In this document: positions 1-11,987 of the stretch, one piece after another
How positions within the stretch are numbered: position 1 is the first letter of the stretch
How the letters are laid out: each line of letters begins with the position of its first letter
Assembly (NCBI RefSeq): GCF_051622035.1
Contig: NC_135357.1
Coordinates: forward strand, 32,654,191 to 32,718,190
Origin: Arctopsyche grandis
Taxonomy: Eukaryota > Arthropoda > Insecta > Trichoptera > Hydropsychidae
DNA: 64,000 nt
Reading direction: 5' to 3'
The notes under the pieces: generated by a model
What the model saw: the letters and a program-made list of their open reading frames with translations, nothing else
Told to the model about the DNA's origin: nothing
The model's database searches: none
Program-made: the position numbers and the translations under genes

Positions 1-540
1 CTAAACAGTGTACTTGCACGCAATTCTAACGGTCCAAAAAAAGTGACCCAAGCCTAATCATCACCCAAAAAACACACGCCAAAGACTCAAGTCTTCATCT
101 GTCCACATCGGTCATCGACTAGACAAATAAAACGTGGTCCTTCAATGAAGAGGAGGAGGAGGAGGCTGCTCTCTCGTGCCGATTTCGATCGACTGTACTC
201 GCGTGCCTACGTACACACACGTAAGTATAATGCGATGTTTAATGGCACGTGTGTCGTGATATCGTCCTACGCAAAAATATTAAATAATGCATGGCGAGCA
301 TCATTATGTCGGCTTATCTTTTGGTCGATTTTCGGGGCGGTACCGACAGACTCTTGCATCCATCGCAAATTATGCGGAAACTCGTCGACGATGGTACATG
401 TTTTTAAATATCGTCGCTGTACGCACGTACCCCAATCATTTGATGATGATTCGGGTAAATGGTGCGAGACATCGTTTCAATTTGATTTGAATTTAAATAG
501 AATTTTGGTTCGATGGATAGCGTTTTGATTTTAGAATTAT
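1..540 (+). other. unassigned segment with one exon-like stretch
   Basis: No recognisable gene. An ATG at 145 opens a frame coding a run of arginines (AGG repeats), and a strong splice-donor match (CAC|GTAAGTAT) lies at about 221. The stretch before it is richer in GC than its surroundings, so it could be a 5' exon whose partner lies elsewhere. The frame continues past the donor to 528 but looks non-coding there. No domain is visible. Confidence 0.2.
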
Positions 541-1225
541 TGTAGAATCAATATGTGTAGGTATATATGTATGTATATGTACATATATCCCTCATTTGTG
601 CGGTCGTTGATGAGTTGAGATTGATAAGAGAGCGTATACTCGTTCTAAGTGGATGTAAATTGAGTACGATATCCGATATACATACATATGTAGATAGATT
701 CGATTTGAAGTTAATTATGTGGACTATAATGATTGAAATAATATTATATGATGTGTGTAATTACTTTTGAAATGAAAAGTTTCAAATGTTTTTAGAAAGC
801 TATTTTTCCAATGAGTAGTTTCTATTTGCCGTTTATTATATAGATAGATCTTAGAAGAGATTAAAAGCATTGGAAAACTAATAGCAAGACATTAAAAATA
901 TGAATTTTAATTGCTACGACGGTCAAAATTTGCTAATTAATATCAATTGAAATATTTTTTGTGGCCCACTAAATTTTAATGAACATGAGAAGATGAAACA
1001 GTTTTTTTTAATTGTATCTATTTAGTTGATTATAATCTTAAAGTAATTATTATTAAAAAATATTTAATAATTTCGAATCCAAAAAAGCACACGATGAATT
1101 AAATACATATATGGCAAATTTTCTTTTTAAATTTCAAAAAAGCAGCATGAAATTACATACCAAAGTCTATTATTATAGTTATAGTTCATAATATAGTCTA
1201 TTATTACGAGATTCAATGAACTTTA
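541..1225. other. AT-rich intergenic DNA
   Basis: Low-complexity AT-rich sequence with short TATG/ACATA runs. No gene, RNA or mobile-element end seen. Confidence 0.5.
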
Positions 1226-1566
1226 AGGGCGCAGCCACAATGAATCGTATGACACGGCTTGCCTAGGTAGACTCCAGCTGTGATGGGTGTATCCTCATGT
1301 CAATGTTATAATTCGTGCGATCTTATTATTTCGACAAATTTCTCTTACATTTCTTCAAATATGAGAATCATCGTTATCGACCACTGTCAAACCTATGTAC
1401 CTACATATATCAATACAAAGATGAAATATCGCCGAAATCACTCCAGAGAGTGAGTTTTGACCTGGATTTCCATAGCATAGATCAGGAATGCTTGCAGCTT
1501 TTTAACTTGTGTAAAACTACATATCTAAAAAAAAAAAAACACGCACCGCATGTGTATCTGCGCCCT
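1226..1566 (+). mobile_element. MITE, AGGGCGCAG termini
   Basis: Begins AGGGCGCAG after TTA and ends CTGCGCCCT before TAT, so the ends are inverted copies. The interior matches the left arm of the foldback at 26929-27460 (CCTAGGTAGACTCCA, then TATTATTTCGACA, then CACTGTCAAACCT). A run of 12 or more A lies near 1530. Non-autonomous; no transposase. Confidence 0.7.
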
Positions 1567-2640
1567 TATAAAATTCTTAAATAATTATTAAAGGACGGCT
1601 ATAAGTGGATGCTTTTTCAAATAATAACAGACCACTTCATTAGTGTACAAAGCTGCAAAGGTTTTTCTATGAATTTAACAATAGTGAATCATTTTTGTGC
1701 GAAAAGCAACTGCCCTTAGCCTAAGTCTGATCATCATATTATACATAGATAATTGTCACTATGTCACTCATTGATGATTAATGTAATTTTAAATAATCCA
1801 ATTAAAATTTGATTAGTTCCAAAAAAACAACACCAGAGCGCTTTCTTACTTTCCAATTACGTTAAATGAGCAAAAAATAATTGCCGATTACGTAAATTCG
1901 ACAAATAATTTGTCGATTGCGAGAAATCGACAACGGGCTTTGAATTTCCATGAATTAGACTTTTTTCGCGGATTAAGTGTAAAATGTGGACGTATGAATA
2001 AACAAATACACTGAATTTAAAATATAATATTTGTTTTATACATATGTACAATAATAAAAAAAACTTTTTCAAAACTGACACCACTTTATATCTTATACGA
2101 TCATCTTAAATTTATTTATATTCAAAAACTGTGCGACAAAAATCAAATCCTATTGCAAGAACGACGACTAAAGTCAATGTTACTTTTGAAACTTATTTCC
2201 AAATAAAAAAATTTATGAGTGAATTTTTAGATTTAGGTTTTTACACCTACTAATAATTACAATCAAACCACACACTCAACAAAATCCATTTTTTAAATTA
2301 GGTAAATAATTAAAAATACGGGTTGCACTGCATCGCTCTCGAAAAACACGTTAATAATATGATACGGTCATAATTCAATATTTCTCGGCATAATACTAAC
2401 GTAATAATAATCAATAAAGATTTCACATACATAAATAATAATGAAAAAAAAAATACACACACATCGTAAGTATAACAACGCTCATTTTTTTATTATAAGA
2501 ATAAATCAAAAATGACAAATTTCAATAAAGCACACATTAAACACTTCAACTGAGTACATAATAACATGTATTAAACCTAATACAAAACACGATAAAATCA
2601 ACCACCCAGAGAGTAAGTACGCAAAAAGGCAGACATTTGA
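1567..2640. other. AT-rich intergenic DNA
   Basis: No gene or clear repeat boundary seen. Short open frames occur by chance and have no family resemblance. Confidence 0.45.
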
Positions 2641-3030
2641 TAAGATATCTTATTTTAACCGTAACATTGCTTAAATGCATTTCATACTCGAGCCGTTAAA
2701 TTTTTAAACACATTTTATTTATTTAATCGATGGGAGAAGATTTTGAACTCGGGGCCACTTTGACCCTTGGGGTCCCCCGCCTAGCAGGAAAGAAATGTGT
2801 AAGAATTACGGGAAAATTTCAGTTTTGTCGAGGCAATATGCGTATCCCTGGGTCGAGAGCTGGTCTTCTCGGGTCCATGCCCGGGGCGACCAGCTCACCA
2901 TGTTATTATAACATTTAATAACGATATTCAATAAGTGCGGCTACGACCTCTGGGGCCCGATGTTTGTTTAATCCGCTAACCGGCCGACCGGTCAAACAGA
3001 AAGTCGCCGTACGTAAACAGGACGCACATA
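2641..3030. other. GC-richer segment, possible unknown repeat
   Basis: About 300 bases stand out as GC-richer inside AT-rich DNA (GGGGTCCCCCGCC, GGTCGAGAGCTGG and nearby). Read on the minus strand it ends in ATTTATTTA-like tails, as a retroposon might. I do not recognise it and see no coding frame. Confidence 0.25.
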
Positions 3031-3706
3031 TTTTATATATGTAGTTCGTTTCTCAAAATACGACGCAATCCAAGAAAAGAAAACTGAGAGGAGAAGAGTA
3101 AATGAAAGAGTTGTGAGGCGTGATCCCTCCGCTGACACCAAATTCCGTTGTCAACATGAAAAAGATCGGCTAATAAAAATAATTGCATCCATCCAAAGTC
3201 GTTAGACAAGAGGTGTTGAAAAGAAGTGGCGGGATAAGAAAAAGATCTGAAGACGGATCCCAAAAATGTCATTTTTATTGCAAAAATTCAATTTTATATA
3301 TACATATATAAAAATAACAAAATATCAAAGGCCGAGTGGAAATCGTCGAGCTTTCTAAAACTATCGATAATCGTTGCCCAATAACCCAATTGGTAGGAAA
3401 TAGTGTTTCGTCACATGACGTCATATCCTCATATACGTGCCACTTGTCTTAAACGTTACACTTCAACAAATAGTAGATGAAGTTAAGAGTCATTTGGTAT
3501 ATGAAGTTAGTCTTGAAATACTCCGTTTAGGGATCAATTCTCTTGAAGAAGAAAAGACAATCTACTGTTTTGTAAATCATCGTGATTGTGGCATGGAGGA
3601 AATAAGAAGCAGAAGCAAACCACCGACTATGAACTGACCAAATTCGTTCAAACCAGAACAGCTGAGTTTTGAGGCTGTGTAAATCAGGATGAGAAGGTAT
3701 TAAAAA
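3031..3706. other. intergenic, nothing recognised
   Basis: Short open frames on both strands at 3033-3272 and 3437-3637 show no domain, splice context or codon bias that would support a gene. Confidence 0.35.
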
Positions 3707-4150
3707 GTACTAAAAGGACCTACATACCTCTATTTTACATCCATTCACTATCCACTGCTGGATGAAGGCCTCTTCCATTCGTTTCTGTTTTTCGGATCTC
3801 ACGCCACACATTTTCCTAATTTCGTCTGCCCATCTTCCTTGCAGTCTTCTTTTTACCCTTTTACATTCTCTCGGGTTCCATTCTAGCACTTTTTTTTTCA
3901 TCTTTCGTCCATTTTTCTAGCTAGGTGACCCACCCAATGCCATTTCAATCTCTTCACTCTCTACACTATACCCACTACCCTTGTCATACATACTTCTCAC
4001 CCACCAATCCCGCTTTCTATCTTACCTCGTAACATAACTGCCAAGAGTAAACCTAATTTCATCACTCCACCGTGTAGAAGATTTTCCTCTACCTTTCTTT
4101 TCTCTTACGGCTTCAACCACAACAAGCTTTTCCAGACTACTGTCACCTCT
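3707..4150 (-). mobile_element. non-LTR retrotransposon 3' remnant
   Basis: Minus-strand translation gives a decayed reverse-transcriptase C-terminus: LEWNPRE, then GRWADEIRK, then EAFIQQWI. The 'R-x-GRW-DEI ... QQW' pattern is the usual end of a large arthropod LINE family. A second minus-strand copy lies at 55620-55990. Frames are broken; inactive. Confidence 0.6.
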
Positions 4151-4161
4151 TCTCGCCACAT

Positions 4162-4395
4162 GGCCAGCAGCGTACCTCAGTGGTCGCGTTGATACTAAGC
4201 ACCGACAGGTCTCCTGGTTCGATCCCGTGAGCTGACCTCGATTGAAACGAATTTATTCCGGGTATAATCTTTAATGCTGCTGGTCAGACTTGGATATCTG
4301 TGACTACAAGTCGATAGTTTCCCACCAGAGTTTGCCAATGTATCTGATTTCATTGTTGAAGCGGTTCCTCCATCAATTTGGCAAAAACCATCTTA
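4162..4395 (+). mobile_element. tRNA-derived SINE, head and body
   Basis: Starts GCCAGCAGCGTACCTCAG (A-box-like), with B box GGTTCGATCCC near 4218, then the shared SINE body (CTGCTGGTCAGACTTGGAT, CGGTTCC). The LINE-derived tail is absent; another repeat begins at once. Related copies: 6255-6672, 27827-28075, 38640-39006, 39419-39822. Confidence 0.8.
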
Positions 4396-4690
4396 TCCAC
4401 TGCTACCCAGGGCTGTCGAGAGGATCCCGGATCCTGGGAAAAAATCATTTCGGGCCCTATGACAAACTAAAAACAAAGATCTTATAGATATATTTTTAAT
4501 GTGCGAAAAATCTATCAGAACTATTATAAAATACCTATGTATATATTGGTTGCTATTTTTAAAATAATTAAATAAGAAAATATGATATAGCAGGTACGAT
4601 TTCCGACACGGGGTCTCTCGAGTAGTCTGGGCCCTGGAATTTAACCTCGGCTCTCCCCCCCCCCACCCTCTCATCGGCCCTGAATATATC
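4396..4690 (+). repeat. dispersed repeat R
   Basis: Segment from CCCAGGGCTGTCGAGAGGA to ATCGGCCCTGA. The same sequence occurs at 55038-55483, where a MITE interrupts it, and its last about 90 bases recur at 40548-40635. A poly-C run lies just before the end. Its class is unknown. Confidence 0.65.
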
Positions 4691-4769
4691 ACCACTATTT
4701 GAATATGATTTCAAAAATTTACTATCTATAACATAGATGTCTCGCTAATTCTTGTACATATACATATGT

Positions 4770-4832
4770 CTGGTCACAGTGACGCGTTTAAGTATTCTGT
4801 TCTATTTCTATTTCTAGTCACTGTAAAAAAAT
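4770..4832 (+). repeat. degenerate LINE-tail hairpin
   Basis: Contains CACAGTGACGCGTT followed by TAGTCACTGT, the same stem as the better LINE tail at 59776-59817 but with an enlarged, decayed loop. Confidence 0.5.
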
Positions 4833-4833
4833 T

Positions 4834-4998
4834 GTTATTGGATTATTAGTCACATTGCGATCGCCCAAAAGACAATTTATGCCATGAAAATCGCGATAGT
4901 TATCGTTAGTATGATGGACTTTTCGGCTGCCAGATGTTCCGCTATAGAGATTTTAGTGCCTTTTGGGCGAGCGCTTTGTGACCGATAATCACCGAACC
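4834..4998. mobile_element. hAT-like MITE (family G)
   Basis: Runs from GTTATTGGATTATTAGTCAC to GATAATCACCGAACC; the ends are imperfect inverted copies. The interior carries the family marker GCCAGATGTTCCG followed by GAGATTTTAGTG. Other copies: 44350-44550, 48989-49110, 55219-55414, about 56165-56345. Confidence 0.75.
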
Positions 4999-5774
4999 GG
5001 AAAAAATATGTAAATAAATAAATGAATAAATAAAATAAATAAATAATTGTCCAAAAAACTGGAGAATTCACCGCAAGCATAGTTTTGAGAGACGAGCTTT
5101 AATATGTAACTCCTTCAAAATTTATCTATTGGTTCGCTTTGCCGTCCAAGAGATTGTCTACATATACAATTGTCTATCTATGTATACCACCGACTAAAGA
5201 ATATTCTAGAATTTTACCAGAATTTACCATGTTTGCTTTTTGTAGAGAATCCTCAATCGTTTCGAACAAGACTAGGAATAGCATTTTAACCATAGTAAAA
5301 AGTGTTCTTTAAGATAAATAATACCTACATACGTACATGTCAAACAACCAAGTTTCCCACCGCACTCCGTTGGAACGGGGGACCCCGATAGTCTCGTGGG
5401 GCCCTCCCCCAGATCTGTGGCGGGTAATGGGGGCCCTGCGATTAACCACAATTTCATTAGGCCGGCTTATCTCGTAGCTCACGGTTAATCTGCCAGGAAA
5501 CCATACTCCGACTGGACCAGCCGACCGCGTTGCATAAGCCACAAGCGGTGAAATTTTACCCACTTTCACGACAAAATACCAAAACGCGACAAATCCGGCG
5601 ACGACACGTGACCAATTCGACCCAGGATACGACACAGACCACCAAAAAGAAGCGGTTCCCATTCAGAATTGCCCTATTCTATTCAAATTGAACGAGCCAC
5701 CGCATCCACTTCCTGGGATTTGGACAGAGAACTCCACGATCGCGAGATGGACTTACACCTACTACACATTATGA
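4999..5774. other. intergenic, nothing recognised
   Basis: TAAATAAA-type microsatellite near 5010-5045, then a GC-richer stretch at about 5340-5660 with overlapping short minus-strand frames that have no recognisable domain. Confidence 0.35.
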
Positions 5775-6958
5775 GGTGCTACTTTAGTATGCGGTCTACC
5801 TTTGAATCGCAGTCGACTATTTCATATACATACATAGTAACAATATATGAAGTTTTGTGATCATGCGAAAATTCGAACTCGAGATTTTGACTGATTCGAA
5901 ATCAGAATCGATCACTGATCACGTTTTCATGTTCTAGAAAGAAAATGTGTGTGCGTAGCTCTGTGTATTTTGGGGATTTTTTGAACACCGTTAGTCCTAT
6001 CAAACTGATTATTGTTTGTATCGTAGCAACGACCTGTTTATTATAATTTTTGTTTTTTTTATTACCGCCCCATAATGTTGTCGAAGCATTTCTATCAAAA
6101 TACCGTCAACAGCGGAGAAAATACCGACCCTACCAACTTAATCTTAAATTAATAGGGCCAACCCTATCTTAACCTAACCTAACCTGGCCCTTATATAAAT
6201 AGGTGTTTGCTGCTAAGATATATTTTTTTTTTTTTATTTATTTTTTATTTTTACATATATACCAGGAAGGCCTTACAGGTAAATCCCAATGCGCCTTCCT
6301 GGCCAATTACAAATACAAATACAGCATTTTTATTATAAGTCGTTGAATTGCGAGACACTGAAAAAACTCGCAAATTAACGAGACATCTATGAATTGTACA
6401 TAAATTTTTATTGTACATCAATCAAATTTTTCAAATAGTGGTGACATAGTAGGTAGGAAGGATTTTTAGCCAATTTTTTTTTCCGGGAACCGTTTCAACA
6501 ATGAAATCAGAGAAAATTGGCAAACTCCGATAGGAAACGATCAACCTGGAGTCACAAATCCAGGTCTGACCAACAGCATACTCTGAAAAATTCATTTTCA
6601 TTCAGGGATAGAACCCGGCACCTTCTTGACGGTAAGCAGAAGCTTAACGTCCGAGCTATGCTGCTGGCTTTATGTTTATATGTTTTTGTTTTAGTTTTAT
6701 TTCATCAATGTTTTAACAAAAAAAACATATCTTAGCAGCCAACACCTATTTATTTAAGGTTCAGGTTAGGTTAGGTTAAGTTAAGGTTGGCCCTATTCTT
6801 TTAAGATTAGGTTGTTAGTAGGGTCGGTATTATTCAGTCTCGCTGTCACACGCGAGTACTGAGACAGTGAGACCGCAAATTAAAGTAAAAACGTGAAGGT
6901 AGATCGCATACTAAAGTACATAGATATGTGGATGTAGACCGCATACTAGAGTGGCACC
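5775..6958. mobile_element. foldback element with telomere-like core (family F)
   Basis: Ends GGTGCTACTTTAGTATGCGG and CCGCATACTAGAGTGGCACC are inverted copies. The 8-bp direct repeat CATTATGA flanks both sides (5767-5774, 6959-6966), so both ends are exact. Inner arms carry AACCTAACCTAACCT and its complement, facing each other. A SINE (6255-6672) sits inside. The second copy is 29804-30670. Confidence 0.88.
6255..6672 (-). mobile_element. full-length tRNA-derived SINE
   Basis: Minus orientation. Head near 6672 (AGCAGCATAGCTCGG), B box complement GATAGAACCCGG near 6607, body with AACCGTTTCAACAATG, tail hairpin at 6262-6302 (CCAGGAAGGCC ... GCGCCTTCCTGG on the plus strand). It lies nested in the foldback 5775-6958 and is therefore younger than it. 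Confidence 0.85.
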
Positions 6959-6966
6959 CATTATGA

Positions 6967-7500
6967 ATTGATACGTTGTGGATGATGTGTCTGCACTCGC
7001 ATCCGACATTCCCGAGTGTGTAGACGAGAGACGAGCTCGTCAAAATCCACCCCATATTTTCGATGTTTGACATTTTTCCCGGGGCCGACTTCATTAATAA
7101 ACGTCAATGCCCCGAATCTATTCGCAGCGGGCGGCTTTAACGGACACAGTGACACGTCAGGGTGACCACGATTCGTCCGAGAAAAAAGTGGAATTACCAG
7201 ATAAAAATTTAAAAGAGTACCTACCCGTGTGTGCCTGTGGGCGTGAGTACAACGTCTCGTCATCGTTGGAACACTTCACTTTCTAAGAATTGTGTTCTGA
7301 AACTAAAAATTGAAAAAAAATTACAGATTGATTCAATGTCATCGATAAATATGTCAATGGTGATAGTAAAGGTCGTAAATAATACCGTTGAATATTTGTA
7401 GGTTCATAAATGACCACATTGTAAGTATTGCATAGGTACTTACATACACATTGTGTACGTAAATATGTTGTTTTAACTCAACCAATTTAACTTGTGTAAA
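6967..7500. other. intergenic, nothing recognised
   Basis: About 6980-7260 is GC-richer than the surroundings, with overlapping open frames on the minus strand but no recognisable domain. The rest is AT-rich. Confidence 0.35.
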
Positions 7501-8301
7501 CCAGAGAAATTTTATAATAATATAAGTGGTTTTAGTCGTAACATTGTTGTCAAGTGAGAACTGTCCGCAGACATTCCTAAATAATTTTAGCATCAGTCGT
7601 ATTTGATGCTTGGTGCTCGACGTACTTACATATGTCCGATAAAAACTTCTATGATTGTTTATATTACTCGCAAGATGGACAAGTGCATCGTTAAAAATTG
7701 CACAATGCATTCAAAAACACACAATAAACAACATGGGATACATTTTTATAAGTAAATGGATCATTCAAGTAACATATTATTCAATTAATATCGTAGTTTG
7801 ACAGTTTTTAAAAGTATCATGGCGATCGCCCGCATTCTACATAACATTTCAGGGTTGACACCAGAGAAATGTAAAAATTATTTTTAAATAAATGTAAAAA
7901 CATTTCTCTGTTGGTGGCGCCGAATACTCAATTATATTAATAACCAATTATTTAAGTTTAATTAATATGAACATCGTTCATTTTATATTATAAATATTTT
8001 TGTTGAAAATATACATTGCACGTTAATTTAAGAGTTCCCAAGGACAGACAATACAAAAAAGTGGATAAAAATAATCCGCCAACTGAGAAAAGAAACGGAT
8101 TGGCCACCAACGCCCAACACCACCATATACTCAAATTGTAAATACATCTATATCAAAATAAAACTTTAATTTCTGTAGTGAATATGTGATGACCCTGATT
8201 GTACTCCGTGCGTTTTAGCGTAGTTATGGAGACGTACCGCGTAATATTGACACAATTTATTTATTCATAAAGGCACTTATATTATTATAACATTTCTCTG
8301 G
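7501..8301. mobile_element. TIR element E, copy 1
   Basis: Begins CCAGAGAAATTTTATAATAA and ends with its inverted copy TTATAACATTTCTCTGG. The interior (GATGCTTGGTGCTCGACGTA, TTGCACAATGCATTC, GACGTACCGCGTAATATTGA) matches copy 2 at 37980-38640. An inner pair of the same termini near 7860-7912 suggests a nested or duplicated end. No transposase. Confidence 0.75.
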
Positions 8302-8559
8302 TATAAACCAACTAATTATAATCCAAACTTATATGTAGTACATACATATGTATTTATATGTATTATATGATATATTTTGAATGAACTATTTCATTTCAAA
8401 TGATCTGAAGCTGCAGCAGTATCCAATTTACGTATACATATGTATATACATATGTGAATCACTTTCATGTTATATGAGATTGAAAAGAATGAAGACGAGA
8501 AGTGATCTATTTGAAGTTTATATAAATATAAATAGCCATTACAATTGTCCTATGATAAA

Positions 8560-8780
8560 CCTCCTTACGTTTTCCAATGACACTCATCTGAGAGGTCATA
8601 CTCTCAGACTCGAAAAATATATTTACTAGAAAATAATTAGGGAATCCTTCTATTCAAATAGAGTGGCTAAAATTTGGAATAGTCTATCCCGGGTTTTCCC
8701 AAACTATGTTCCGCGACAATTTGGAAACGTTTTCATACACTGCAACACATTTAAAGATCTTCTACTTCATATTGAATAAT
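8560..8780 (+). mobile_element. LINE reverse-transcriptase C-terminal remnant
   Basis: Translation reads HLRGHTLRLEK, a stop, then FYSNRVAKIWNSL and FKDLLLHIE. This is the usual C-terminal 'RGH ... FFSNRVVNIWNSLP ... FK-LD' pattern of non-LTR elements. One in-frame stop interrupts it, so it is a relic. Confidence 0.7.
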
Positions 8781-10029
8781 TCAACAAAACAAAATAATTC
8801 AGGACAAAATTTTTTAAAAGGTTTAACAAATTCTTCATGGTTACATATTTGCAAATTTGACAAATTTTTTTACCAAGTGCAATGAAGTTAATTTATCATT
8901 ACAAGGAAAAAGAATTACAATTTTTAATTACAAAAGATAAAATTGCATCTTATGATAACAAAATCCAGTTTTGGATTTCATCTAGTTGAATCTAATAATT
9001 TTGATACTTTTCCTGCCTTACGTGAACGTTTGAAAGAATTAAATTTTAAAGTAGACGAAGAAGTTTCCAAACTATTTTTAGAACAACTATGTACATAACT
9101 TGAAAACAAGCAATATTTTCCGAAAACTATTAAGGAAGATTCCTGGGTTTGGAATCCATTTTTCGTGACAGCTAAACCAGTAGGATTAAGCGAAATGCAT
9201 CTTTTTTCATTGAAAAATACCAAAAACACATGAATCGAGTGAAGAGAAAAGAGCTCAGATTATTTGAATATGTATTTCCGAAGATCAGGATAGAAAGAAA
9301 ATTCAACAACTTTAACTTAAGTTGAATATAAAATGTTTTATGAGGCACGTGCTTAGCCTGCTGTCCCTTTGAGCCAACCCTGCATGCATGCCATAATCTA
9401 AACAAAAATAAAAATCATAAAAATTGATGGTTATGAAGATTTGGCATCAAAGACTGAAAATACTAATCAATAGTTATGTAATGAGATTTTTTTTATAAGA
9501 ATTATTGAAAATAGGTTTTTGAGCTTTTTTTCCCATTATGCTACATATAAACACTAACATTAATATTATAAATACTAACAAGAAAAATAGTGTGTAAAAT
9601 AGATAATGATCAATGGATAAGTGGAAATCAAAATAGACCTAAGATAAAATGTCTCTACATTATGAAAAGCAGTGGCGGCTCGTGAGAATTAAAATTGAGG
9701 AGGCTGCAGAGATGAATCAGGCTGTATGAATCAGGTGTAGTTGTGATTTCTCGACTTTTTTGATTCTCGAGATTTGAGAATCTCATTTTCTAGGAATATT
9801 TGAATCTCGAGAATTCGACATTTTCTTTTTTGTTTCTCGAGATTCCCGAGAATTCTCGAATATATATATATTTTTTTAATATAATGAATTTTTTTTCAGC
9901 TATATAAAATCGACAACATACAAAAATCAAAAGAACACAAAGATGTTATATTAGGGATTTTTAAATGTATTAAAGACATGATGAAAGAAAGATATAGAGA
10001 GATACAATAAAACATTGAATAGAAAAAAA
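8781..10029. other. AT-rich, possible hAT end at 9673
   Basis: No gene. CAGTGGCGGCTCGTGA near 9673 resembles the left end of hAT elements such as that at 18524, but no matching right end was found. A TCTCGAGAATTC-rich segment lies at 9750-9860. A weak frame at 8980-9230 has no recognisable domain. Confidence 0.35.
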
Positions 10030-10216
10030 AGTAAATTATGTACAAATCTAAACATTCATAAATGTCTCAATGGATTAATTCTGTAATTAATTAATTGTTG
10101 TTTGGTGTTCTTCAGCTTCTGGAAATACAATGATTTATGCAATAATAAAATGCTGCATTGTTTGTAATTAATTGTCCAGGAAGGCGCATTGGGGTCTTCC
10201 TGTCAAGCCTTCCTTC
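10030..10216 (+). mobile_element. SINE tail (subfamily 2)
   Basis: Matches the 3' half of the SINE at 39419-39822: GTCTCAATGGATTAATT, CTTCAGCTTCTGGAAATACA, then hairpin CCAGGAAGGCGCATTGGGG / CAAGCCTTCCTTCC. The head and body are missing (5' truncated). Confidence 0.8.
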
Positions 10217-11031
10217 CTTCAAATCTTCAATGCATATTCACATACGTATGTATGTATGTAGCTAGTATTTCAGCTCTCAGGTCAAAAACTCTCTCAGACA
10301 GGTAGATCCATTACGAAATTTATTCCCGATCATCGTTTAATATATCTGTCGAGTCTACTGTCACATTCTAAATGAAAACAGGAATAAGCCGAGAGTAAGA
10401 ATTCGCCTATATCTACCGAGCGCGCGCGTGCGTGCTTTTTTTGTATTATTTTCACTTCGTTTTGTTTTGTTTGTTTTCTGTCGTCTTTTTGTCCTTCTCC
10501 GCCTTGTTGAAAGTTCGCTCTCTGCGAAAGGTGCGTTTTTTATTCCCCCCGAGAGAGTGTCTTCGTTTTTTTCCCGCGCGGGGGAAAAAATTGAAGTTAA
10601 AGAAGCAGAAGCAGCAGAAGAAGTAGACGGGAGGGGGGAGGAGGGGGGGAGGCAGCGGGTCCGCGAGGCTGCATAAGAAACGGACGATTTATTGCGAAAA
10701 AACGTAAACAAAGACAGACGGACGGACATCTCGAAACGTATTTTAGGCCACCGTGTACAAACGCTCGGTGCTGCCAGGCCGACAAGTTTATATACCGCGG
10801 AAAACGAACATGCTTATAAAATTTAATTCTCCATCCCCACCCCCCACCCCCCAGCTTCATTTCTCGTTATCCACGAATGCACCATACCTATGCACATGTG
10901 CAAGTTCGTATATTTTAACTGCTTATATTTTGATCGCTTGTATGTACATATATATAGACTATATAGTATATTGAATTTTCTGTAACACTGTAACTCACTA
11001 AGAAGTTCTAGAACTAGATATATTAGCCTTC
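10217..11031. other. GC-rich island 10.4-10.7 kb, possible promoter or 5' exon
   Basis: About 10400-10700 is unusually GC-rich, with CGAGCGCGCGCGTGCGTGC, CCCGCGCGGGGG and GAGGGGGGAGG tracts and purine/pyrimidine strand bias. Open frames on both strands here come from composition. Such islands in AT-rich insect DNA often mark promoters or first exons, but no gene can be attached. The remainder is AT-rich. Confidence 0.25.
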
Positions 11032-11947
11032 TTCTTCTTCTTGTTAATGCCTTGTCCGCATCCGGACGTTGGCGACCACCTCGTCGATTATTTGAAGATA
11101 TCCGCATCGGTCTTCAGCGGCTCGGAACATCTCTTCGGCGCTCATATCGGTCCACATGCGCATGTCTCAAAGCCAAGATAACTTTATCCTGCCAATCCAT
11201 TTTCCCCATGGTTATCAAACGGAGAAATTCATATTTTGGACCCCGTATCATGTGTCCGAGGTACTCCATCTTTCTCCGCTTGATGACAGAAACAAATTCC
11301 CTGCCTCTCTCCATCGGATGCGGTGCATCCGCTCTAAAATCGCCAGACAAATTGAACGACAGATTAACGGACGGCTGCTTTAAATGCAATTCTCATCTTC
11401 TCGAATAATAGATTGCACATCAGATGACGGGTAACCTTTCGATGTGCACAGATGCAAATGGTAATTATTAAAATTGAGTTAGATCTTTCAGGCGAGTTTA
11501 ATAAGGCAAAGTTCCGAATCTTGCCTTATTAAACTCGCCAGAAAGATCCAACTCAATTTTAATAATTGCATCTGTGCACATCGAAAGGTTACTCGTCATT
11601 TGATGTGCAATCTATCATTCGAGAAAACGAGAATTACGTTTAAAGCTACCGTTCTGTTAATCTGGCGATTTTAGAGCGGATGCACCAAACCCCTCTCCAT
11701 CATGCCGAGGACAGCTTCGTTTGATATCTTTTTGGTCCACGGAATCTTCAACAGCCTGTGGACCCACATCTCAAAAGCTTCGATGCAGCTGATCATCTTG
11801 GTCTTCAGAGTCCACGTCTCACATCCGTCTAGTAATACTGTCCAGACGTAGCTCTTCGCGAATCTCAACCGAGTACGAAGATTGAGATGCTTGTTTGTAA
11901 GCGCCGCCTTAATTATGATAAATGCTGTTCTAGCCATCTCGATGCGG
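11032..11947 (-). mobile_element. RTE-like LINE 3' end, interrupted
   Basis: Minus-strand reading gives, in order, a reverse-transcriptase C-terminal part (VWTVLLDGCETWTL, FEMWVHRLLKIPW) at 11937-11700 and, after an insertion at 11316-11692, its continuation ERGREFVSVIKRRKMEYLGH, ending near a (CTT)n tail at 11028-11042. The same protein end occurs at 61080-61355 (+). Joining the flanks restores the reading of the family. Confidence 0.85.
11316..11692. mobile_element. Mutator-like foldback element
   Basis: Nearly the whole 377 bases form one inverted repeat: each arm is about 180 bases, with a few-base loop near 11520. Ends are GGATGCGGTGCATCCG and CGGATGCACCAAACCC. The 9-bp target duplication CTCTCCATC flanks it (11307-11315, 11693-11701), a length typical of Mutator-type insertion. 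It sits in the RTE-like LINE. Confidence 0.88.
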
Positions 11948-11987
11948 ATTCTTAGATCTTATTATTATTAGCTACATATGTATATAA

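Noticed and set aside
10361-10860. Several overlapping frames on both strands
   Set aside because: All lie in a purine/pyrimidine-biased GC island; no domain and no consistent frame.
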